Assembly: GCF_001280085.1 (NCBI RefSeq)
Contig: NZ_LGED01000258.1
Location: 12,029 to 76,028 of the forward strand
Length of the DNA stretch: 64,000 nucleotides
From: Saccharothrix sp. NRRL B-16348
Lineage (GTDB): Bacteria > Actinomycetota > Actinomycetes > Mycobacteriales > Pseudonocardiaceae
Direction: 5' to 3'
Each line of letters opens with the position of its first letter. Within the stretch, counting starts at the first letter, position 1. This document shows positions 1 to 7,852 of this stretch, piece after piece. The notes beneath the pieces were generated by a model that worked only from the letters and a program-made list of their open reading frames with translations, was not told where the DNA came from and did no database searches. The translations under genes were made by a program, and so were the position numbers.

Positions 1-1
1 G

Positions 2-268
2 CTGGTCGGCTGGGAGCGCAGCAGGCTGTCCCACCAGATCGGGCGGATGGAGAAGCGCGGGCTGGTGACGCGGGAGGAGTGCGCCGAGGACGCGCGCGGC
101 TCGATGGTGCGGCTCACGCCCGCCGGCCGTGCCGCGATCGAATCCGCCGCACCGGGGCACGTGGAGACCGTCCGGCGGTACGTGTTCGACGAGCTGTCGG
201 CCGAGGAGGCGGACGTGCTGGACCGGGTGTTCCACCGCGTGCTGGACCGGATCGCCGCGGAAGCCTGA
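2..268 (+). CDS. MarR-family transcriptional regulator, 3' part
   Basis: The reading frame is already open at the window edge, so only the C-terminal 88 residues are present. They begin inside the recognition helix of a winged helix-turn-helix (SRLSHQIGRMEKRGLV), continue through the wing, where residues such as D-R-G-S and L-T-P-A-G typical of MarR proteins are visible, and end with the amphipathic dimerisation helix (EEADVLDRVFHRVLDRI). MarR proteins usually repress a neighbouring gene and are released by a small aromatic ligand. The gene ends in a strong hairpin, so it is probably not co-transcribed with the P450 that follows. Target and ligand cannot be told from this fragment. Confidence 0.9.
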   Translation: MVGWERSRLSHQIGRMEKRGLVTREECAEDARGSMVRLTPAGRAAIESAAPGHVETVRRYVFDELSAEEADVLDRVFHRVLDRIAAEA

Positions 269-295
269 CAGACCGCGGCGGACCTCAGGGGAAAA

Positions 296-318
296 GGGGC
301 CGCGCGGAGTGCGGCCCC
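296..318 (+). terminator. Rho-independent-type hairpin after the MarR gene
   Basis: Perfect 8-bp stem GGGGCCGC / GCGGCCCC with a 7-base loop, 28 bases after the MarR stop codon. There is no clear U-tract, which is common for terminators in very GC-rich actinomycetes. Confidence 0.75.
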
Positions 319-443
319 TCCCCATCCCCCTTGGACGCCGGGCGGTGACCAACGCGGCTGACCCGCCCGACGGGCGTTCGGCCGTCGGGGTGCCGAACGC
401 CCCTCAGCTTCGCCCACCCGTGCGGGACCCCGCATCAGCAAAC

Positions 444-520
444 CTCCGTATACACCTCCGTATCCGCGATGAGGCGGTCCCGTCCACCGATCTCCGTACG
501 CTGTCATCGGGAATACGGAG
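444..520. promoter_or_regulatory. Repeated CTCCGTA(T) motif upstream of P450
   Basis: In the 328-base gap before the P450, CTCCGTAT occurs at 444-451 and 456-463, CTCCGTAC at 492-499, and the inverted copy ATACGGAG at 513-520. The direct copies are 12 and 36 bases apart, near multiples of a helical turn, and the last two form an inverted pair. This looks like a multi-site operator for a dimeric regulator, possibly the truncated MarR protein upstream; that assignment is inference. Confidence 0.5.
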
Positions 521-596
521 AGCGGTGGATGCGCGGCCTACGGCGCTCACACGAAAGTGGACGCCGCAGAACCCAGACGCACCACGAGGAGACGAC

Positions 597-1838
597 GTGC
601 AGCTGACCGCGGAGTTCGCCCCGGACCGACAGGCCCTCGTCGGCGGCCCACTGCGCGGATGGCAACACCACGCCCACGAGGACGCGCTGGCCCGCCGCGG
701 CCCCGTGCACCCCGCGGAGCTGCCCAACGGCCTGGAAGTCCTGGTCACCACCATGGGCCTGGAGGCGACCCGCGTGCTGCTGGGCGACGACCGGCTGGCC
801 AAGGACGCCGCCGGGCTGCGCGCCGCGATGCAGGACCAGTTGGCGCGCAAGGGCAGGCCGACCGACCTGTCGCGGATCATCGGCCCGTCGATGCTCAACA
901 CCGACCCGCCGCACCACCGCAGGCTGCGCGCGCTCGTGTCGCAGGCGTTCACGGTGCGCCGCATCAACGCCCTGCAGCCGGCGGTGGAGAAGACCGCGCG
1001 GGAGATGGTCGCCGCGCTGCCGAACGACGCCGACCTGATCGAGGGCCTGGCGTTCCCGCTGCCGCTCGCGGTGATCTGCGACCTGCTCGGCGTGCCCGTC
1101 GAGGACCGCGACCAGCTGCACCACTGGACCGCGGCGATGATGACCGAACGGCCCGAGCTGGTCGTGCCCGCCTCCGACGCCATGTTCGGCTACCTGGCCG
1201 GCCTGATCGAGTACAAGCGGGACAAGCCGGACGACGCGCTGCTCAGCGGCCTCGTGCAGGCGCAGGTCGACGGCGAGCGGCTGACGCCGGAGGAGCTGCT
1301 GACCACCGCGATCCTGCTCGTCGTCGCGGGCCACGAGACGACGACCGGCCTCATCGGCAACGCCGCCGTCGCCCTGCTGTCCACGCCGGGCGCCTGGGAC
1401 GCGCTGGACGACGACACCGTGGGCGCGGCGGTCGAGGAGGCGGCACGCTGGGATCCCCCGGTCCGCGTCACCCCGCACTACCGCGCCACGGCCGACATCG
1501 AGCTGTCCGGCGGCGTGATCCCGGAGGGCGCGGTGGTGATGATCGGCCTCGGCACGGCCGGCCGCGACCCGCTGGTGCACGGCCCGACCGCGGACCGGTT
1601 CGACCCGACGCGCGCCCCCGTGAACGGCAACGCGGCCCTGGGGCACGCGGCGTTCGGGCACGGCGTGCACTACTGCCTGGGCCACCACCTGGCGCGGATC
1701 GAGGCACGGGCGGCGCTCTCCGCGTTGCGGGCCCGCGCGCCGCGGGCCCGGCTCGCGGTGGACCCGACCGAGCTGGAGCGCGGCGACAAGGTCGTGCCCA
1801 ACACGTTCGCCTCGGTGCCCGCGCTGCTGGAGCCGTGA
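597..1838 (+). CDS. Cytochrome P450
   Basis: Soluble bacterial P450 of 413 residues, a heme-thiolate monooxygenase that uses electrons from a ferredoxin and reductase encoded elsewhere. The oxygen-binding I-helix motif AGHETT lies near residue 244, the K-helix ExxR is in EEAARWDPPVR, and the heme-binding loop AFGHGVHYCLGHHLAR places the cysteine ligand at residue 360. I chose the GTG at 597 because a GAGGA ribosome site lies 6 bases upstream and the protein then begins at the usual P450 N-terminus; the longer open frame back to 129 is only GC-rich read-through. It stands alone between a terminator and a convergent operon. The substrate is unknown; it resembles CYP105/107-type enzymes used in specialised metabolism or xenobiotic oxidation. 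Confidence 0.95.
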   Translation: MQLTAEFAPDRQALVGGPLRGWQHHAHEDALARRGPVHPAELPNGLEVLVTTMGLEATRVLLGDDRLAKDAAGLRAAMQDQLARKGRPTDLSRIIGPSMLNTDPPHHRRLRALVSQAFTVRRINALQPAVEKTAREMVAALPNDADLIEGLAFPLPLAVICDLLGVPVEDRDQLHHWTAAMMTERPELVVPASDAMFGYLAGLIEYKRDKPDDALLSGLVQAQVDGERLTPEELLTTAILLVVAGHETTTGLIGNAAVALLSTPGAWDALDDDTVGAAVEEAARWDPPVRVTPHYRATADIELSGGVIPEGAVVMIGLGTAGRDPLVHGPTADRFDPTRAPVNGNAALGHAAFGHGVHYCLGHHLARIEARAALSALRARAPRARLAVDPTELERGDKVVPNTFASVPALLEP

Positions 1839-1842
1839 CCGG

Positions 1843-2502
1843 TCAGGTCACCAGGCCGCGGCGGTAGGCGTACACCACGGCCTGCACGCGGTCGCGCAGG
1901 TCGAGCTTGGTGAGGATGCGCGACACGTACGTCTTCACGGTCTCGTGGCTGATCACCAGCGTGGCGGCGATCTCGCTGTTGGAGAGGCCGTCGGCGATCA
2001 GGCGGAGCACCTCCAGCTCGCGCGGCGCCAGGGGCACGTCGCCCCTGGCGTCCTCGGCGGGCCGGATCCGCGTGGCGTACCGGCCGACGAGCTGTCGCGT
2101 CACCTCGGGGTCCAGCAGCGCCGCCCCGCTCGCGACGGTGCGGATCCCGTGCAGCAGCTGGGCGGGCGGCGCGTCCTTCAGCAGGAACCCGCCGGCCCCC
2201 GCGCGCAGCGCCTCGTACACGTACTCGTCGAGGTTGAACGTCGTCACCACGAGCACCTTGACGGGATCCGCCACGCCGGCGCCGGCCAGCAGGCGGGTGG
2301 CCTGGATGCCGTCGAGGACCGGCATCCGCACGTCCATCACGACCACGTCCGGGCGCAACCGGCCGGCGAGGTCGACGGCGGTCCGCCCGTCACCGCACTC
2401 GCCCACCACCTCCAGGTCGGGCTGGGCGTCGATGATCGTCGCGAACCCGGTGCGGATGAGCGCCTGGTCGTCGCAGACCAGGACCCGGAGCGGGGCGGTC
2501 AC
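1843..2502 (-). CDS. NarL/LuxR-type response regulator
   Basis: 219-residue two-component response regulator. The receiver domain (about 1-120) has the acidic pocket VCDDQ, the phospho-acceptor Asp in VVMDVRMP near residue 54, and the conserved Lys in LLKDAPP. The C-terminal LuxR helix-turn-helix is seen in the PRELEVLRLIADGLSNSEIA and SHETVKTYVSRILTKL segments. It starts with GTG inside the stop codon of the histidine kinase (GTGA overlap at 2499-2502), so the two are translationally coupled cognate partners. Its target is likely the operon itself or the CPBP protease at its head. It converges with the P450, from whose stop it is 4 bases away. Confidence 0.95.
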   Translation of the reverse strand: MTAPLRVLVCDDQALIRTGFATIIDAQPDLEVVGECGDGRTAVDLAGRLRPDVVVMDVRMPVLDGIQATRLLAGAGVADPVKVLVVTTFNLDEYVYEALRAGAGGFLLKDAPPAQLLHGIRTVASGAALLDPEVTRQLVGRYATRIRPAEDARGDVPLAPRELEVLRLIADGLSNSEIAATLVISHETVKTYVSRILTKLDLRDRVQAVVYAYRRGLVT

Positions 2503-3647
2503 GACGGCCTGCCCGCGGGGATGCGGGCCTGGACGACGAAGCCGCCGCCCGGCCGCCGGCGCGCGTCGAACTGGCCGCCGAGCACGCCGACCCGTTCGCG
2601 CAGCCCGGTCAGGCCGCGCCCGCTCCCGCCGGGTGACCGCCCGTTCCCGCCCGCGCCTTCCGTGGTCACCTCCACGGTGATCTCTCCTGTCCCGTGCGTG
2701 ACGTGGACGACGGTGGGGCTGCCGTGCGCGTGCTTGAGCGCGTTCGTCAGCGCCTCCTGCACGACCCGGTACGCCGCGGCCTCGGCGCTGCCGGTCGTCT
2801 CGGGCGGACTGCCCTCCTGGCTGAACTCGACCGGCTGGCCGGCCAGCCGGGTCCGCTCGACGAGGGCGCGCAGTTCGCCCACGCCGTGCGCGCCCGCGTC
2901 GTGGTCGGGGTTCAGGAGGTCGAGCAGGTGCCGCAGGTCGCCGATCGCGCGGCGGCCGGTGTCCGTGACGGCGGTCAGGGCCTGGTCGAGGCGGTCGGGG
3001 GCGGCGGTCAGGTACCGCGCGGCCTCGGCCTGCACGACCATGGCGGTCACGTGGTGGGTCACGACGTCGTGCAGCTCGCTCGCGATGCGCGTGCGCTCGG
3101 CGGCGCGGGTGGTCTCGGCGACGTGGCGGCGGCGTTCGACCTCGGCCACCCGCGACAACCGCAGCCACGACCCGACGCCCCACGCGATGGCCAGCGTGAG
3201 GTAGAACGTCACGAGCCCGACCACGCCCTCGCCCGGCGCGAGCCGTTCGACCGCGACCGCCAGCGGCACGTACGCCGCGGACAGCAGGGCGGCGGTGGTC
3301 CACCGGTGGCGTTCCAGGTGGGCGCCCGCGCTGATCAGCGCGATGGGGAGCGCGGTGCCCGCGACGGTGTGGTAGCCGCGGAGCTGGTCGACGGCGAAGC
3401 CGAGCGACACCAGGACGAGGCAGACGGCCGGCCACCGCCGGCGCACGGCCAGCGGCAGGGCTTCGAGCGCGATCACCACGACGGTCAGCGCGTCGAACGG
3501 GCGGTGCGGCAGGGCGCCGAGCTGCGTGCCGTAGTTGTTCAGCCCGGGCAGGAACGCGGTGGCGGCGACCAGCACGGCGAACGGGAGGTCCCGCACCACG
3601 ACGTCGCACCGCCGCCACAGGTCCTGAACCGCGCGGACGTCGATCAC
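2499..3647 (-). CDS. Sensor histidine kinase (HPK7/DesK type)
   Basis: 382-residue membrane sensor kinase. Four to six hydrophobic helices fill residues about 20-165. A coiled stretch then leads to the dimerisation-phosphotransfer helix with the phospho-acceptor His in RIASELHDVVTHH (about residue 192). The ATPase domain has the N box EALTNALKHA and the G box GRGLTGLRERV. This layout is that of actinobacterial kinases paired with LuxR-type regulators. The GTG start at 3647 overlaps the stop of the CPBP protease by 4 bases, and its own stop overlaps the regulator start, so the three genes form one coupled operon. There is no large extracellular loop, so it may sense membrane state or its partner protease. 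Confidence 0.93.
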   Translation of the reverse strand: MIDVRAVQDLWRRCDVVVRDLPFAVLVAATAFLPGLNNYGTQLGALPHRPFDALTVVVIALEALPLAVRRRWPAVCLVLVSLGFAVDQLRGYHTVAGTALPIALISAGAHLERHRWTTAALLSAAYVPLAVAVERLAPGEGVVGLVTFYLTLAIAWGVGSWLRLSRVAEVERRRHVAETTRAAERTRIASELHDVVTHHVTAMVVQAEAARYLTAAPDRLDQALTAVTDTGRRAIGDLRHLLDLLNPDHDAGAHGVGELRALVERTRLAGQPVEFSQEGSPPETTGSAEAAAYRVVQEALTNALKHAHGSPTVVHVTHGTGEITVEVTTEGAGGNGRSPGGSGRGLTGLRERVGVLGGQFDARRRPGGGFVVQARIPAGRPS

Positions 3648-4480
3648 CCGGCGAGCGTAGCGGTCGCCGGGGCGCGGTCCGCGCGGCGGCGTCGCGGGAC
3701 GATGTTCCCGCGACGGCGGGCCAGCCACAGGAACACGACCGTCAGCGCCGCGCCGAACGCCACGGCGTACCCGCTCGCCTCGGGGCCGAACGCGCCGCCG
3801 GTGAGCAGGGTCGGGCCCGACAGCGTCGCGTCCAGCAGGCCGTCCGTCGTGTCGTTGCCCGAGACCTCGGCGGCGAAGATGCCGCCGAGCGCGAAGTTCC
3901 AGCCGAAGTGCAGCCCGATCGGCAGCCACAGGGTGCGGGTGGCGGCGTAGGCGGCGGCGAGCATGAAGCCCGCCTCGATCGCGATGGCGGTCGCGCCCCA
4001 GAGGCTCGCGTTCGGGTTGGGGATGTGCGCCAGGCCGAACACGACACCGCTCAGCAGCAGCGCGACCCACGTGCCGGTGCGCTCCTCGACGATCCGGAAC
4101 AGGACGCCGCGGAAGAGCAGCTCCTCGGTCACGGCGGCGGCGGCCATGAACCCGAACAGCGCCACCATGCCCGTCGCCGAGCCGAACCCGGCGATCGAGT
4201 AGCCGCCGAGCCACGCGATGTTGGCGATGACCGACCCGCACATCAGGACGCCGATCAGCAGTCCCCGACCGGTCGCGGCGGCGGCTCCGCTCAAGGCCAC
4301 CTCGACGGGCTCGCGGCGCTCGGTCCGCCGCACCACCCACGCGTAGGCGAGCACGGCGAGCACGGCCGTCGCCACACCGATCACCAGCGTGAGCCAGGGG
4401 TTCCCCTGCACGGCGCCGACGCCCTGGCTGCCGATCAGGGCGACCGCGGCGACGGTCAAGAGCTGCAGTACCACTCGCAT
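3644..4480 (-). CDS. CPBP-family intramembrane glutamic protease
   Basis: 278-residue multi-pass membrane protein of the CPBP (CAAX protease / bacteriocin-processing, Abi) family. The three family motifs are present: EELLFRG (about 119-125), FGLAHIPN with the conserved His (about 149-156), and HFGWNFA (about 192-198). In known relatives these residues form a glutamate/histidine active site in the membrane that cleaves substrates near the bilayer. It heads the operon with the downstream kinase and response regulator and overlaps the kinase by 4 bases, which suggests a role in signal generation or a target of the system. The substrate is unknown. The upstream gap carries an inverted repeat (4540-4558). 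Confidence 0.93.
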   Translation of the reverse strand: MRVVLQLLTVAAVALIGSQGVGAVQGNPWLTLVIGVATAVLAVLAYAWVVRRTERREPVEVALSGAAAATGRGLLIGVLMCGSVIANIAWLGGYSIAGFGSATGMVALFGFMAAAAVTEELLFRGVLFRIVEERTGTWVALLLSGVVFGLAHIPNPNASLWGATAIAIEAGFMLAAAYAATRTLWLPIGLHFGWNFALGGIFAAEVSGNDTTDGLLDATLSGPTLLTGGAFGPEASGYAVAFGAALTVVFLWLARRRGNIVPRRRRADRAPATATLAG

Positions 4481-4539
4481 GACGACTGTCCTCCGTCCGG
4501 TTCGCGACCGTTCGGCCGCGTGACCGGACGGACGCTACG

Positions 4540-4558
4540 GATCCGGCGGCCCCGGATC
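4540..4558. promoter_or_regulatory. Inverted repeat upstream of CPBP-HK-RR operon
   Basis: Perfect 7-bp arms GATCCGG / CCGGATC around CGGCC, 60 bases upstream of the CPBP start. The position suits an operator for the response regulator encoded in the operon (inference). Confidence 0.4.
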
Positions 4559-4650
4559 GTCACCGTGCGGTGGACAGCTGCGTGTAGCTCGCTTGGGGGA
4601 CAAGGCGTTCCGGCCGGGCGCGCCGGTGTGACCTGGATCATGGAGGAGGT

Positions 4651-4663
4651 TGACCCGGGGTCA
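4651..4663 (+). promoter_or_regulatory. Possible MerR operator/promoter of the beta-lactamase-like gene
   Basis: TGACC-CGG-GGTCA is a short perfect-armed inverted repeat that overlaps a TTGACC -35-like hexamer (4650-4655), 53 bases before the hydrolase start. MerR proteins usually bind a palindrome set between overlong-spaced -35 and -10 boxes; no clear -10 box is visible here, so this is tentative. Confidence 0.35.
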
Positions 4664-4716
4664 GGGTGGACGCTCGTCGCAGCGGCACGACACGCCGACC
4701 CGAAGGAGCGACCACC

Positions 4717-5898
4717 ATGCCCGTCACGCAGTCCGGTCAGGACAAGAGCACCCCGCGCAACGCCGCCACTCAGGACGGTCCGACCGCCGCCGGGCACGAT
4801 CGCCCGGAGTTGCGGAACGCGATGGAGGAGATCGTCGAGTCCGGTTTCCTCGGGGTGTCCGTGCGCGTGCACGACGAGCGGGGCGGCTGGGTCGGCAGCG
4901 CCGGGGCCGCCGAGCTGGGCGGCGCCGCGAAGCCTTCGACCGACGGGCACGTCCGGATCGGCAGCAGCACCAAGACCTTCACCGCGACGGTGGTGCTGCG
5001 GCTGGTGGCCGAGGGCAGGGTCGGGCTGGACCACCCGGCGGCGGACTACCTGCCCGGGTTCGGGCTGGACGAGCGGATCACGGTGCGGATGCTGTTGCGG
5101 CACACCAGCGGGCTGTTCAACTTCAGCGGCGAGGTCCGCGCGGACGGGACGATCGAGCCGGGGATCCCGATCCCGTACGGCACCGCGGGCAACGAGTGGC
5201 TGGACGACCGGTTCCGGACCTACCACCCGCGGGAACTGGTCGAGTTGGCGTTGTCCAAGCCGGCGCGGTTCGAGCCGGGTGCGGGCTGGAGCTACTCCAA
5301 CACCAACTACGTGCTGGCCCGGCTGCTGATCGAGCACGTCACCGGCCGTTCGGCCGCCGAGGAGACGCACCGGCTGATCCTGGGCCCGCTCGGGCTGGCG
5401 GACACCGTGCTGCCGGGCGCCTCGCCGGAGATCCCCGAACCGCACGCCCACGCCTACTACCGGCACGGGGACGCCGGCGAACCCAAGACGGTCGACGTCA
5501 CCCGCCAGAACCCGTCCTGGATCTCCGCCGGCGGCGACATGATCTCGACCACCCGGGACCTCCGCACGTTCCTGTCCGCGCTGCTGGGCGGCGAACTCCT
5601 GCCTGCGCCGCTGCTGGCCGAGATGTGCGCGCCGCACCCGACGGGCATCCCCGACATGGACTACGGCCTGGGCGTGTTCGTGCTGAACACGGCCCACGGC
5701 ACCGTCATCGCCCACCACGGCGCCGCCGTGGGCCACGCGGCGCTGATGTGCGGCACACCGGACGGCAGCAGGATCCTGACCGCCGCGCTGAACTGCGTGG
5801 ACGACGCCGACCTGTCCATCGCGACCGCGTTCCGGAACGCCCAGCAGCGGCTCGTCGACGAGGTGTTCCGCCGCGGGCAGGCCGGTCGGGCAGGCTGA
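4717..5898 (+). CDS. Serine hydrolase, class C beta-lactamase / DD-peptidase fold
   Basis: 393-residue member of the penicillin-binding-protein-like serine hydrolases. It shows the SxxK active-site motif in IGSSTKTFTA (catalytic Ser83, Lys86), the tyrosine triad Y-S-N at about 193-195, and an HHG box near residue 333 in place of KTG, as in esterase EstB and class C-like D-aminopeptidases. No signal peptide is visible at the chosen start, so a cytoplasmic esterase or peptidase is more likely than a secreted antibiotic-hydrolysing enzyme. ATG at 4717 is preceded by GAAGGAG. The MerR gene begins 4 bases after its stop, pointing to co-expression and joint regulation. True substrate unknown; beta-lactam resistance is not shown. 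Confidence 0.9.
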   Translation: MPVTQSGQDKSTPRNAATQDGPTAAGHDRPELRNAMEEIVESGFLGVSVRVHDERGGWVGSAGAAELGGAAKPSTDGHVRIGSSTKTFTATVVLRLVAEGRVGLDHPAADYLPGFGLDERITVRMLLRHTSGLFNFSGEVRADGTIEPGIPIPYGTAGNEWLDDRFRTYHPRELVELALSKPARFEPGAGWSYSNTNYVLARLLIEHVTGRSAAEETHRLILGPLGLADTVLPGASPEIPEPHAHAYYRHGDAGEPKTVDVTRQNPSWISAGGDMISTTRDLRTFLSALLGGELLPAPLLAEMCAPHPTGIPDMDYGLGVFVLNTAHGTVIAHHGAAVGHAALMCGTPDGSRILTAALNCVDDADLSIATAFRNAQQRLVDEVFRRGQAGRAG

Positions 5899-5902
5899 GC
5901 GG

Positions 5903-6682
5903 ATGACGAGCAGGGTCACGATCGGGCAGGCGGCGGCCTTCGTCGGCGTCACGGTGAAGACGGTGCGGCACTACCACAAGCTCGGCTTGGTCGAGGAGCC
6001 CGCGCGCGACAGCTCCGGCTACCGGCGGTACGGGTCGGCCGAGCTGCTGCGGCTGGTGCAGGTCCGGACGCTGGCCGCCGCCGGGGTGCCGCTGGCCGGG
6101 ATCGGGCCCCTGCTCGACGCCGACGCCGCGGTGTTCGCCGCCGCGCTCGCCGACGTCGAGCGGCAGCTCACCGAGCGGATCGAGGAGCTGGCCGCGCGGC
6201 GGGACACCGTGCACCGGCTCGCCGACGGGGACCGGGCGCTGCTGCCCGACCGCGCGGTGGCGCTGCTGGAGCGGATGCGCGGCCTCGGGTTCCCCGCGGC
6301 GGAGGTGGCGGCCACCAGGGAGGGCTGGGTGCTGGCCAGGGCCCTGGTCCCGGGCGGCTTCGACGACTACCTCACCGATTTCGGGCAGGCCCTCGACGAC
6401 ACCCGGCTCGTCGACCTGACCCGGCGCGCGGCCGAAGCCGCGGCCTGGGACCCCGACGACCCCCGCATCGCCGACCTCGCCACCGCCGTGGCCGACCACT
6501 ACCTCGCCGACCCCGCGTTGCTGAAGACCGTGATCGGCCTGCGCGCCGGCACCGACGCCGCGACCCGGTACGCGCTGATCGCCCACCACGGCGAAGAGCG
6601 GACACCGGCCACGGCACGGCTGACCGCGCTGTTCGAGGCGAAGCTCCGCGCCGCCGGCGTCCACCTCCCCAGACCGGACTAG
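5903..6682 (+). CDS. MerR-family transcriptional regulator
   Basis: 259 residues. The N-terminal winged helix is typical of MerR (TIGQAAAFVGVTVKTVRHYHKLG, residues 5-27, written here only in outline: TIGQAA, VKTVRHYH and GYRRYG). It is followed by the dimerisation coiled coil (RQLTERIEELAARRDTVHRL) and a ~150-residue helical C-terminal part of the kind that binds drugs or other bulky ligands. It lies 4 bases after the serine hydrolase and probably controls that gene; the inverted repeat at 4651-4663 is a candidate site. The ligand cannot be predicted. There is no cysteine cluster of the metal-sensing type. Confidence 0.92.
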   Translation: MTSRVTIGQAAAFVGVTVKTVRHYHKLGLVEEPARDSSGYRRYGSAELLRLVQVRTLAAAGVPLAGIGPLLDADAAVFAAALADVERQLTERIEELAARRDTVHRLADGDRALLPDRAVALLERMRGLGFPAAEVAATREGWVLARALVPGGFDDYLTDFGQALDDTRLVDLTRRAAEAAAWDPDDPRIADLATAVADHYLADPALLKTVIGLRAGTDAATRYALIAHHGEERTPATARLTALFEAKLRAAGVHLPRPD

Positions 6683-6712
6683 TGCCGCGACGGCATCTGT
6701 GCAGGTGGCGGC

Positions 6713-7756
6713 CTACGACAGGTCGGACATGTCGAGCACGAAGCGGTAGCGGACGTCGTTGCGCTCGAGGCGGTCGAGGGCTTCGCTCACGCGCGCCGAG
6801 GGCACGAGTTCGATGTCGGCGGTGATGTCGTGCCGGGCGCAGAACTCCAGCATGGCGGCGGTTCCGGTGCTGCCGCCGCTGCCCGCGGAGCTGAGCTTCT
6901 TGCGCCCGATCAGCAGATCCGTGGTCTCCACGGTGACCGGTCCGAGGTGCCCGACGTGGCTGAGGGTCCCGTCCAGGGCGACCAGCCGCAGGTACGGGGT
7001 GACGTCGTGGGGGACGGCGATGGTGTCGATGACGACGTCGAACCGGTCCCGGGCGGTGGTCATCTGTCGCTGGTCCGTGGACAGGATCAGGTCGTGGGCG
7101 CCGAGGCGGCGGGCGTCATCGGCCTTGTCGGCCGACCGGCTGATGACGGTGGTGTCGGCACCGAGTGCGACGGCGAACTTGACCGCGAGGTGCCCGAGAC
7201 CGCCGAGTCCGGCGACCGCGACCCGAGTGCCAGGTCCGACGCCGAGGGCCCGCAGTGGTTCCCAGACGGTGATCCCCGCGCACAGGAGAGGAGCCGCGGC
7301 CGCGGGGTCGAGGCCCGCGGGGAGCGAGTAGGCGAAACGGTCGCGAACGACGTACTCGCGGGAGTAACCGCCCAGCGTGACGGTTCCGTCGCGGCGGTCG
7401 GCGCCGCCGTAGGTCAGGGTCGGGAACTCGTGGCAGAAGTTCTCCTGCCCCTGTCGGCACATCACGCACACGCCGCAGGAGTCGACGATGTTGCCGACGG
7501 CGACCCCGTCGCCGACGGCGAATCGCGTGACCTCACGCCCGACGTCGGTCACCACCCCCGTGAACTCGTGGCCCGGCACCAACGGCGCGTTCGCCGTGCC
7601 GGTGCGGGCGTGAACGGCGTGCAGATCGGAATGGCAGACGCCGCAGTAGTCCACCCGCACCGCGACGTCGTCGGCTCGCAGTTCCCGACGGTCGAACGAC
7701 ATCCGCCGCAACGCGATCCCGGCGCCGTCGGCCTGCCAGCCCACTGTGGTCCTCAT
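6713..7756 (-). CDS. Zinc-dependent alcohol dehydrogenase
   Basis: 347-residue medium-chain dehydrogenase/reductase that interconverts alcohols and aldehydes with NAD(P)H. The catalytic zinc ligands are Cys38 (DYCGVCHSD) and His63 (GHEF), with the structural zinc bound by Cys94, Cys97, Cys100 and Cys108. The Rossmann loop GLGGLG follows at about residue 175. The sequence is close to the YahK / cinnamyl-alcohol-dehydrogenase-like group. ATG at 7756 is preferred over the TTG four codons upstream because GGGAG lies 6 bases before it. It is divergent from a TetR gene across a gap with two palindromes, so repression by that TetR protein and induction by an aldehyde or similar compound is likely. 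Confidence 0.95.
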   Translation of the reverse strand: MRTTVGWQADGAGIALRRMSFDRRELRADDVAVRVDYCGVCHSDLHAVHARTGTANAPLVPGHEFTGVVTDVGREVTRFAVGDGVAVGNIVDSCGVCVMCRQGQENFCHEFPTLTYGGADRRDGTVTLGGYSREYVVRDRFAYSLPAGLDPAAAAPLLCAGITVWEPLRALGVGPGTRVAVAGLGGLGHLAVKFAVALGADTTVISRSADKADDARRLGAHDLILSTDQRQMTTARDRFDVVIDTIAVPHDVTPYLRLVALDGTLSHVGHLGPVTVETTDLLIGRKKLSSAGSGGSTGTAAMLEFCARHDITADIELVPSARVSEALDRLERNDVRYRFVLDMSDLS

Positions 7757-7771
7757 GCCGACTCCCAAGAT

Positions 7772-7838
7772 AAACAGACTGTTCGGTCTGTTTCAGAGTA
7801 GCCGAGGGTCGACGACCTGGCAAACAGACTGGTCTGTT
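7772..7838. promoter_or_regulatory. Two palindromic TetR operators between adh and tetR
   Basis: Operator 1 (7772-7793) has perfect arms AAACAGAC / GTCTGTTT with a 6-base centre TGTTCG. Operator 2 (7823-7838) has the same half-sites, AACAGAC / GTCTGTT, with a 2-base centre. Operator 1 sits 16 bases before the dehydrogenase start and operator 2 is 15 bases before the tetR start, so each gene has its own site and tetR is probably autoregulated. Confidence 0.8.
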
Positions 7839-7852
7839 GTTAACCTGCGGGC

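Noticed and set aside
129..596. Long in-frame N-terminal extension of the first P450
   Set aside because: It overlaps the MarR gene and its terminator and has arginine/proline-rich composition; the GTG at 597 with a ribosome site gives the normal P450 length.
504..1688. Large open frame antisense to the P450
   Set aside because: Typical GC-rich shadow frame, rich in Arg, Val and His without any motif; the sense strand encodes a complete P450.
4717..5898. Antibiotic-resistance beta-lactamase
   Set aside because: The SxxK and YSN motifs are shared with esterases and peptidases, no signal peptide is seen and an HHG box replaces KTG; resistance cannot be claimed.
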